Shown here piece by piece: positions 1 through 5,652 of a DNA stretch of 7,127 nt (its first letter is position 1; the number at the start of each line of letters is the position of its first letter). The notes below the pieces were generated by a model. That model was not told where the DNA came from. It searched no databases and saw only the letters and a program-made list of their open reading frames with translations. The DNA comes from Promethearchaeota archaeon. Its GTDB lineage: Archaea > Asgardarchaeota > Lokiarchaeia > Sigynarchaeales > SOKP01. The translations under genes were made by a program, and so were the position numbers. Location of the stretch: assembly GCA_019894875.1 (NCBI GenBank), contig JAGXNR010000139.1:1-7127 (forward strand). Direction: 5' to 3'.

Positions 1-317
1 CTCTCCCATATTGTTGTAGAAGATTTTCCAGCAAAACCAACACCAGCATTATTAACCAAAATATGAACAGCACCAAAACTATCGAGTGTTTCTTGTGCTA
101 GTGTTTTAATGTCATCAATTTTTGAAACATCTGTTAATACTGCCTTAACAGTAAAACCTTGTTGTGTTAATTCTTCCTCTGTTTGAGATAAAACCGATTT
201 TTCAATGTCAGAAAGAACAACTTTCATTCCTTCTTGACAAAATTTCTCAGCAATGGCTTTTCCAATCCCACTGGCAGCACCAGTAATAACAGCAACTTTA
301 GCTTTAAATTCTTTCAT
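1..317 (-). CDS. SDR family oxidoreductase, 5' part (runs off window)
   Basis: This is the N-terminal 105 codons of a classical short-chain dehydrogenase/reductase, read on the minus strand from ATG at 317-315 to the window edge. Visible signatures are the Rossmann dinucleotide motif TGAASGIG (residues 12-19), an Asp at the end of beta-2 (D37, in LSDIEK), a DV pair at 63-64 and the NNAG motif at 89-92. An acidic residue at the end of beta-2 usually indicates NAD(H) rather than NADP(H) preference, which is an inference here. The catalytic Ser-Tyr-Lys lies beyond the edge, so the substrate cannot be judged. A GTGAG at 328-324 lies about 7 nt before the ATG and supports this start. The gene diverges from the Fwd-like operon, and nothing in the sequence links them functionally. 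Confidence 0.9.
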   Translation of the reverse strand, partial: MKEFKAKVAVITGAASGIGKAIAEKFCQEGMKVVLSDIEKSVLSQTEEELTQQGFTVKAVLTDVSKIDDIKTLAQETLDSFGAVHILVNNAGVGFAGKSSTTIWE

Positions 318-323
318 AATATC

Positions 324-328
324 TCACA
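324..328 (-). promoter_or_regulatory. Possible Shine-Dalgarno site of the SDR gene
   Basis: GTGAG on the minus strand lies about 7 nt upstream of the ATG at 317. It resembles archaeal ribosome-binding sites (GGTGAT/GAGGT type) and fixes the start of the SDR gene. Confidence 0.4.
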
Positions 329-465
329 TTTTTTATTTAGGGATTAGAAAATATTAACTTTTCATTTTCCCCACCGACTAATTTTGGTAATTTTTTAAAT
401 GATTCTTATAATTATTTAAGAAATAGAATATAAATTTCAAAACATTATTTATTACGAAAAAGAGA

Positions 466-480
466 AGAAAATTTAAATTT
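466..480 (+). promoter_or_regulatory. Candidate BRE/TATA promoter of the Fwd-like operon
   Basis: A purine stretch (agaaaa) runs into tttaaattt. This resembles an archaeal BRE plus TATA box centred near 475. Transcription starting about 25 nt downstream, near 500, would give a short leader before the ATG at 513. The 318-512 region is very AT-rich, and another TATA-like string (aatataaatt, 427-436) is present, so the choice is tentative. No operator or riboswitch structure is evident in this divergent spacer. Confidence 0.3.
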
Positions 481-512
481 CAAGGTGTTACCGGATCCCA
501 ATAAGTAACTTT

Positions 513-980
513 ATGGAACTTTACAAGCATTTACCTAAAACTAATTGTAAGAAATGTGGGAAACCAACATGTATGGCTTTTTCCCTAGATTTATTACAAG
601 GAAAAGTAAAAGTTGATGATTGCACACCCCTCTTAGAACCAAAATTTAAGAAGAATTACGATACTTTAAAAGAACTGTTAGGATCAGAAGAGGGTAAGGA
701 GAAAGAGCTAAAAATAGATGTTGATGAGGAACTATGTGATGGATGTGGTATATGTGTTACAGTTTGCCCTGTAAATGCAAGATATTGTCCTCCATCCTTA
801 AGTGGGAAAGCTCCCGACTATCCTCCTGATAGTCATCAATTATTTCAAGTCAAAGATGGGAAATGTGAATTGTTAAACCTTAAATATTGTCGTAGGCTAG
901 AAGGGGAAGGACAGGCAAGAGAATGTCGAGTTTGTGAATCATATTGCCCACGAGATGCTGTTAAAATTGATTATATGTAA
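513..980 (+). CDS. Fe-S / ferredoxin-type electron-transfer protein of the Fwd-like operon (FwdG-like)
   Basis: This 155-aa iron-sulfur protein probably passes electrons to or from the FwdB-like subunit encoded just downstream. Residues 4-39 form a small Fe-S domain (Pfam FeS type) with C12-X2-C15-X4-C20-X16-C37. The same kind of domain begins RnfB and the gamma subunit of acetyl-CoA decarbonylase/synthase (CdhE). After a charged linker (about 57-72) comes a ferredoxin-like domain. Its first motif is C75-X2-C78-X2-C81-X3-C85-P. Its second is irregular: C126, then C138-X2-C141-X3-C145-P. About 40 residues separate the two motifs, including extra cysteines C92 and C118. The protein is soluble, with no signal peptide or membrane segment. 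The only plausible start is this ATG, because upstream in-frame codons offer none and no close Shine-Dalgarno is visible. It could be named FwdG-like by position, but the orthology is uncertain. Confidence 0.8.
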   Translation: MELYKHLPKTNCKKCGKPTCMAFSLDLLQGKVKVDDCTPLLEPKFKKNYDTLKELLGSEEGKEKELKIDVDEELCDGCGICVTVCPVNARYCPPSLSGKAPDYPPDSHQLFQVKDGKCELLNLKYCRRLEGEGQARECRVCESYCPRDAVKIDYM

Positions 981-1003
981 TAACCTTTAAACTTGGTCAG
1001 AAA

Positions 1004-2308
1004 ATGGTTGGAAAACGAGTTACATGTTCAGGATGTTCACTTTTATGCGATGATGTCATTATTAGAAGTGATGGTTTGTATATTGACGAGGTTTTTGGGG
1101 CTTGTTTAAAAGGTAAGGAAAGATTTGATCAAATTACTAGTAAAAATCGTATTTTATCCTCCTCTATACGCAGGAATGGTGAATTAGTAAAGGTTCAGCT
1201 TAAAGAAGCATTAGATGAGACGCTAGAAATTATAAAGAACTCGTCAAAACCACTCTTATATGGTTTTTCAACTGTAAGTTGTGAAGCTCAACTAAGAGGA
1301 ATCGAATTAGCGAAAATTATTGATGGTTATATTGATTCAAATTCAACAATTTGTCAAGGAAAAGTTCTGAATACTTCGAAGCAAACAGGAATGACTCTAA
1401 CCACGATTTCAGAAGTGATTAATAAGGCAGATTTATTGATATTCTGGGGTGCGAACGTTGCAGAATCAATACCCCGTTTATTAAATAAAACTCTTTTTTC
1501 TCGTGGTAAATTCAGAATGACTGGTCGTGAAATTAAAACGATAATTATTATAGATCCTGTCAAAACCACTTCATTTGGAGTCATGGGTGTACGTGATATT
1601 GCTTTACAAATTGATCCTGGAAAAGATCTTGAACTTATTCATGTTTTAAAGGAAGAATGTTGTACACCTAATAGCATTCCTCCAAAAGAAATTGCGGGTA
1701 TTGATAGTGATGATTTAAGGAGATTACTCATTCAATTAACAAATGCTGAAAATGGAGTAATCTTTATAGGTCAAGGGATTGTAAATTCAACATTAGACTC
1801 AAATGTGATAAAGGAACTACTTGAACTAGTGCAAATGATAAACGCTAAACAGCAAAAAGGTCGCATGTCAGTCATGATGCTAGGAGGTCATTATAATATG
1901 GCGGGATTTGACCAAGTTGCCCTTTCATTGACGGGGAAAAACCAAAGTTTGCAATTTGTTAATAATCAACTAGTTGAAACCTCCAATACAATTATATCCA
2001 AAATCGCAACTGATGATTTTGATTGTTCTATAATTGTTGGGACCGATGCCATATCACATTTACCATGGGAATTGAGTAAAAAATTAAGGTCAAAACCCTT
2101 AATTCTTATTGATAATAAAAAATCCGCAACCTTCAGTGTAGCGGATATTGTCTTACCTTCAGCTATAACTGGAATTGAATGTGAGGGATTAGCGTACCGG
2201 TTAGATCATGTACCAATTGCACTGAATAAAATTGTAAATCCCCCGAAAGATATTATCTCAGATGAAAAAATTCTTTCTAGGTTAATCGAAGGATTGAAAA
2301 CAACTTGA
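1004..2308 (+). CDS. fwdB: FwdB-like molybdopterin-family subunit (divergent formylmethanofuran dehydrogenase subunit B)
   Basis: This 434-aa protein has close to the usual FwdB/FmdB length. Canonical FwdB is the W/Mo-bis-pterin formate dehydrogenase subunit that reduces CO2 to formate with ferredoxin electrons. The N-terminus has a [4Fe-4S] site (C8-X2-C11-X3-C15...C34). C117, encoded by TGT and not by a Sec codon, sits where the metal-binding Cys is expected (Cys118 in Methanothermobacter FwdB, recalled). The C-terminal part is typical: VGTD (344-347), IVLPSA, then an EGLAYRLD string. Several active-site motifs differ from the family pattern as I recall it: CHGP becomes CQGK (117-120), NPxxSHPRH becomes NVAESIPRL (151-159), DPR becomes DPV (184-186), and RGH becomes GGH (294-296). 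The gene is operonic, 23 bp after the Fe-S gene, and no clear Shine-Dalgarno is seen. Family assignment is firm; canonical activity is doubtful. Confidence 0.85.
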   Translation: MVGKRVTCSGCSLLCDDVIIRSDGLYIDEVFGACLKGKERFDQITSKNRILSSSIRRNGELVKVQLKEALDETLEIIKNSSKPLLYGFSTVSCEAQLRGIELAKIIDGYIDSNSTICQGKVLNTSKQTGMTLTTISEVINKADLLIFWGANVAESIPRLLNKTLFSRGKFRMTGREIKTIIIIDPVKTTSFGVMGVRDIALQIDPGKDLELIHVLKEECCTPNSIPPKEIAGIDSDDLRRLLIQLTNAENGVIFIGQGIVNSTLDSNVIKELLELVQMINAKQQKGRMSVMMLGGHYNMAGFDQVALSLTGKNQSLQFVNNQLVETSNTIISKIATDDFDCSIIVGTDAISHLPWELSKKLRSKPLILIDNKKSATFSVADIVLPSAITGIECEGLAYRLDHVPIALNKIVNPPKDIISDEKILSRLIEGLKTT

Positions 2309-2309
2309 T

Positions 2310-2314
2310 GAGGT
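2310..2314 (+). promoter_or_regulatory. Shine-Dalgarno of the FwdD-like gene
   Basis: GAGGT directly follows the fwdB-like stop codon. Spacing is 4 nt to the ATG at 2319, 7 nt to the ATG at 2322 and 13 nt to the ATG at 2328. The 7-nt spacing favours 2322, although the protein motif would also be complete from 2328. Confidence 0.5.
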
Positions 2315-2318
2315 AAAA

Positions 2319-2693
2319 ATGATGCAAATGTTAATAAATACAGTAAGGATGGTTGATTATGATCAATCAAAAGAACATGCTTTCGGGGATGATAACTCTC
2401 TAAAAGAAAATTTAGCAATTGGTTTATTAAATCCAGATGATTATGAAAAACTCAATGCAACGCCGAATTTGAATTTGAAATTAGTGAATGAATATGGACA
2501 AGTAATTATTAAGATAATAAAAGAGAAAAATGTTCCTTTGGGTACAATCCTAATGCCTGTTTCAATTTGGTCGAATCAAATAATAGGAATACATAATGGT
2601 CAAATTTCTTTTAAAAATATTGAAGTTAATGTCGAAACCACCCAAGATAATGTTTTGGATATAAAAGATTTATTAGACATCAACAAGAAATAA
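2319..2693 (+). CDS. fwdD: FwdD-like molydopterin dinucleotide-binding subunit
   Basis: This small protein of 121-124 aa matches the molydopterin dinucleotide-binding domain that forms FwdD/FmdD. In the canonical complex it completes the bis-pterin site together with FwdB. Recognisable family landmarks are LINTVR (canonical NTGR) at 5-10, NPDD (38-41), EYGQVIIKI (58-66) and GTILMPVSIWSN (75-86), followed by a beta-rich tail with VETTQDNVLD. The canonical segment after the WAN motif, with an STGMP-type pterin loop, appears shortened and replaced by GIHNGQISFKN (90-100). Three in-frame ATGs lie within 9 nt (2319, 2322, 2328), and Shine-Dalgarno spacing favours 2322. The gene sits 10 bp after the fwdB-like stop, so the two are probably translationally coupled, as expected for subunits sharing a cofactor site. 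Confidence 0.8.
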   Translation: MMQMLINTVRMVDYDQSKEHAFGDDNSLKENLAIGLLNPDDYEKLNATPNLNLKLVNEYGQVIIKIIKEKNVPLGTILMPVSIWSNQIIGIHNGQISFKNIEVNVETTQDNVLDIKDLLDINKK

Positions 2694-2716
2694 AAAAAAA
2701 TAAATATATCATTAAA

Positions 2717-4393
2717 ATGAATAAGCTCATAATAAAAAATGGTCTAGTTTACGACCCTTTTAACAAAATTGAGGGAGAAAAGAAGGATATCTTAGCAGAG
2801 TCTGGTAAAATTGTAGACAAATTTAGCAATGAAAACGACATAAAGGAAATAGATGCAAACGGGAAAACAGTAATTCCCTCAGCTATTGATATCCATACTC
2901 ATATTGCTTCTCAGCAAGTTAATTGGATGAGGTTGCTAGGATCAAGTAATGATACATTTAATAAGGTTTGGCATGGATTAACATTAGAAAACATTGCTAA
3001 AAATTATATTTCTATGGGTTATACTTTCATTCTTGAAGCTAATGTGTTTCCTTCATTAGCAAAACAGACGATTTTTAACTTTCAACAAATACCCGTTTTA
3101 GATAAAGGGATGTTGTTAAATATAAGTAATCTTTGGCCTTTAGAGCTCGAGTTCCAAAGAGGAAAAATTGAGGATATGGCAGTTTTTCTTTCTGATCTCT
3201 TATCTAAAACAAAAGGATTCGGATTTAAAGTTTACAATCCTTTTGAATGTGAAGTGTGGAATTTTAAGGAATTACGAGAAGATATATCAAAGCAAGGAAG
3301 ATTGTACAACTTCTCAGCAATGGATGTTTATAAAAATGTTGTTAAGTGTGTTGAATTCCTGGGGTTACCCCATTCTGCGCATGCTCATATTGAAGGATAT
3401 GAAAATGCTATAGGAATAGAAAACCTTTATAAAGTTTTGGAGCAGGTAAAATCATTAGAATTAGAACCTAATCCGAAAATTAATTCCAAAATAAGAAGGG
3501 CTCAAGTCTTACATCTTGCTCATCTAAATTCATATTCTATTGATGGAGATAATACTAAAATAATTAGTATTTTAAATGAAAATCCATACTTCAGTGCAGA
3601 TTTATCCTTTGTTAGCTTTAACCAAATCAACCCAATGATCACTTCAGATAGAAGATTAGTTAATACTATGTTTAATATGGATTCTATTGATAGTTCTTAC
3701 AAGTTAATTAGTTCTTCCGTAGAATTCGAAGGAGACTCTTTTGTCTCAATGAGGACTCTCGATAAGAATAGTTATCAAGATTGCATTTTGTGGGCAAATG
3801 CTCTTGATTTAGCTCTAAATACCTCAAATCAATCCCAAATGTGTTTTTCACTAAATTTTCCTAATTATTCGAATATAACAGATATTCCTGAAATAGCAAC
3901 TTGGCTTGTAAGTAAAGAAGCTCGAGATAAATTTATGAAGGAAATGAATAGTGAGTTTGTTAGAAACAGTAATTTAAAGGATATTAATCGTGTCCTAAAT
4001 TTTAACGAATTTCTTCAATTAACCAGAGTGAATCCCGCAAGATCCTTAGGAATTGGAAGTATAAAGGGGAATCTTGGTGTTGGTGCTGATGCGGATATTA
4101 ATATTTTAGACCTAAATCTTAGGGAAATTGAGATTTCTTCAGAATATATTGAGTTTAAAAAGGCTCTTTCGAATATTGATTATGTTATCAAGTCAGGTGA
4201 AATTGTTAAAAAACAACAAAATTTCAATTTAAATTCACGTGGTTCAATTTTTTGGACTAAAGGGAAGCCAGAAGTGGAGGAGAAAGATTTTATTTTAACT
4301 AAAAAGAAGGAGTTTTACCAAAAATATTCCTCCTTATTTTATGATTCCTACCAAGTTTTCGCAGATAATAATTTATTAAGAGAGCTTAAATAA
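2717..4393 (+). CDS. fwdA: FwdA-like amidohydrolase subunit with Asn in place of the catalytic Asp
   Basis: This 558-aa protein belongs to the amidohydrolase superfamily and is close to FwdA in length and motif order. Canonical FwdA uses a binuclear zinc centre to condense formate with methanofuran. Metal-site elements present are DIHTH (H60, H62), the Lys of GFKVYNP (K171, the position that is carboxylated in FwdA), HAH (H222, H224) and HLAHLNSY (H266, H269). The C-terminal family signature is clear: TRVNPARSLG, then GNLGVGADADI (from about 435). The TTDHPN motif that carries the catalytic Asp (Asp385 in Methanothermobacter, recalled) reads SLNFPN here, so Asn380 (codon AAT, 3854-3856) replaces it. 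HxHxNNLG also reads HAHIEGYEN. The gene follows fwdD by 23 A-rich bases and is probably the last of the operon. Membership is firm; the reaction may be altered or lost. Confidence 0.85.
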   Translation: MNKLIIKNGLVYDPFNKIEGEKKDILAESGKIVDKFSNENDIKEIDANGKTVIPSAIDIHTHIASQQVNWMRLLGSSNDTFNKVWHGLTLENIAKNYISMGYTFILEANVFPSLAKQTIFNFQQIPVLDKGMLLNISNLWPLELEFQRGKIEDMAVFLSDLLSKTKGFGFKVYNPFECEVWNFKELREDISKQGRLYNFSAMDVYKNVVKCVEFLGLPHSAHAHIEGYENAIGIENLYKVLEQVKSLELEPNPKINSKIRRAQVLHLAHLNSYSIDGDNTKIISILNENPYFSADLSFVSFNQINPMITSDRRLVNTMFNMDSIDSSYKLISSSVEFEGDSFVSMRTLDKNSYQDCILWANALDLALNTSNQSQMCFSLNFPNYSNITDIPEIATWLVSKEARDKFMKEMNSEFVRNSNLKDINRVLNFNEFLQLTRVNPARSLGIGSIKGNLGVGADADINILDLNLREIEISSEYIEFKKALSNIDYVIKSGEIVKKQQNFNLNSRGSIFWTKGKPEVEEKDFILTKKKEFYQKYSSLFYDSYQVFADNNLLRELK

Positions 4394-4398
4394 CTACA

Positions 4399-4422
4399 TT
4401 TTTAGATCTTTTTCTTTCTTTT
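4399..4422 (+). terminator. T-rich terminator after the Fwd-like operon
   Basis: A pyrimidine tract of about 24 nt, almost all T with a few C, begins 6 nt after the fwdA-like stop. T-tracts of this kind terminate archaeal transcription without needing a hairpin. It would end the operon before the membrane-protein gene. Confidence 0.5.
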
Positions 4423-4440
4423 AAATGATTTGTGAGAATT

Positions 4441-4450
4441 ATTAAATATA
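4441..4450 (+). promoter_or_regulatory. Candidate TATA box of the membrane-protein gene
   Basis: The string attaaatata is centred near 4446, about 55 nt before the ATG at 4501. It would place a transcript start near 4470 with a leader of about 30 nt. The region is AT-rich, so this is only a candidate. Confidence 0.3.
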
Positions 4451-4500
4451 ACTAGATTGAATTATTATTAACTACTTTTAATTAGAAATGTGAATGAATA

Positions 4501-5589
4501 ATGCCTACTTTTGGACATGTATTTTATGGTCTATGTTTATTAATACCGTTGATGTATTTCTCGAGAAACAAATTTAATTACAAGATTGCATTCATTTTCC
4601 TTTTGAACAATTTATTCGGACCAGATTTAGTAAGCCTTTTCTTTGGTTATCTTCCATTCCATGGGATTTTAGGATATATCATAATTGCGCTTCCCTATTC
4701 ACTTGGTATGTCTTATGCTTCTAGATTTTCGATATTAAGAACTGATAAAGGATTTCCGTTGAAATTTGAGGATAGTGGCACTAGTGAGGTTAATTGGAAA
4801 AATGCCTTTTGTGTAACAATAGCTGGAATGCTCTCTCATTTCTTTATTGATCAATTTTATCATAATGAATGGGATATGGAACTATTTAGAAGTGCTTGGT
4901 TTGATATTACTATTCCTCATACTAGTATGCTTGAGTGGAGTGGAATAGCATATCATCAAATCAGCCCATTGATGATTATAGGAGATATAATTGCCATTAC
5001 TACAATTATACTTTCATTATACTACTTTTCAAAGGGATATAAAGATACATTTAAACTATTGTTAATAGCAACAGGCGTGGCTCTTCTATCATTACTGCTA
5101 ATTTCCCCATTAACCTTTTTTGGTGAAAGAGAATATGCTGTAATGATCCAGATTAGTATTTACATATTTGCACCTTTATTTTTACTTGCGTATGTTTCTC
5201 GAGACATTCAAGATCATCCAATAGAAGCCCCTAACGAGCAAAAGATCGAAAGGAAGAAATTACTGCTAATTGTAGCTGCAATATCAACCTTTTTTGCTGT
5301 ATTTCTGGTCCTTTATGCTTCAATTGCAACATTCATGCCTGATTTCGTCGGTGATATGTATGGAGATACTAGCCCTGAAACATTAACATCAATTAGTGTT
5401 TTTGGAACCATCTATCTTATAATTTCTTTATTGCTACTTGTAGGGTCAATTGGTCTCTTCTTGAAATTAAAGATCTGTAGATATCTTGTGATTGCTCTTT
5501 CACTTAGCTTAACGATATTTGGCTTCCCTCTACTTATTGCCCTATTCTTAAACGAGAAAGATATCAAACCAATATTCGAGAGAGAATAA
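4501..5589 (+). CDS. Polytopic membrane protein, possible YdjM-like metal-dependent hydrolase
   Basis: I do not recognise a specific function for this 362-aa integral membrane protein. Hydrophobic stretches suggest about eight or nine helices, near 7-20, 28-50, 55-73, 103-119, 154-177, 184-205, 213-235, 251-275, 295-322 and 326-351 (not all need span). Polar residues in the first third recall the YdjM/YbcI family of membrane-bound metal-dependent hydrolases: H6, an NN pair then GPD (D42), H54, and SHFFID-X3-H (H113, D117, H121). This could form a metal site at the membrane face. The C-terminal half is plain membrane helix with a charged loop at 236-250 and has no motif I can name. The gene is flanked by T-rich terminators on both sides, so it is probably monocistronic. 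Its substrate is unknown. Confidence 0.7.
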   Translation: MPTFGHVFYGLCLLIPLMYFSRNKFNYKIAFIFLLNNLFGPDLVSLFFGYLPFHGILGYIIIALPYSLGMSYASRFSILRTDKGFPLKFEDSGTSEVNWKNAFCVTIAGMLSHFFIDQFYHNEWDMELFRSAWFDITIPHTSMLEWSGIAYHQISPLMIIGDIIAITTIILSLYYFSKGYKDTFKLLLIATGVALLSLLLISPLTFFGEREYAVMIQISIYIFAPLFLLAYVSRDIQDHPIEAPNEQKIERKKLLLIVAAISTFFAVFLVLYASIATFMPDFVGDMYGDTSPETLTSISVFGTIYLIISLLLLVGSIGLFLKLKICRYLVIALSLSLTIFGFPLLIALFLNEKDIKPIFERE

Positions 5590-5595
5590 TCCCAA

Positions 5596-5622
5596 ATTTT
5601 ATTTTTTTTTATATTTTTTTTA
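5596..5622 (+). terminator. Poly-T terminator after the membrane-protein gene
   Basis: Near-continuous T runs of 10 and 8, interrupted by short A/TA steps, start 7 nt after the stop codon at 5589. This is a strong archaeal intrinsic terminator candidate. Its 3' end merges with the TATA element of the next gene. Confidence 0.6.
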
Positions 5623-5626
5623 TATT
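5617..5626 (+). promoter_or_regulatory. Candidate TATA box of the CoA-transferase gene
   Basis: The string ttttatatta is centred near 5622. A start about 25 nt downstream, near 5648, would give a nearly leaderless transcript with the ATG at 5653. That would place the TTG at 5638 upstream of the transcript start, which argues for the ATG. Confidence 0.35.
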
Positions 5627-5652
5627 AATTACAAGTTTTGAAAGAAATTAAG

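Noticed and set aside
318..512. Possible riboswitch or small RNA in the divergent spacer
   Set aside because: The spacer is AT-rich with no convincing paired stems or known aptamer pattern; only promoter-like strings are seen.
1352..1354. Possible selenocysteine at the FwdB metal-ligand position
   Set aside because: The codon is TGT (Cys), and there is no in-frame TGA at this site.
1354..1584. Minus-strand open frame of 76 codons inside the fwdB-like gene
   Set aside because: It lies entirely within a well-supported gene, has no recognisable motif, and has AT-rich shadow-frame composition.
2206..2418. Minus-strand open frame of 70 codons across the fwdB/fwdD junction
   Set aside because: It overlaps two conserved coding genes and has no family signature.
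3168..3413. Plus-strand open frame of 81 codons in another frame of the fwdA-like gene
   Set aside because: It is a shadow of the conserved FwdA-like frame, which carries the metal-ligand motifs in this stretch.
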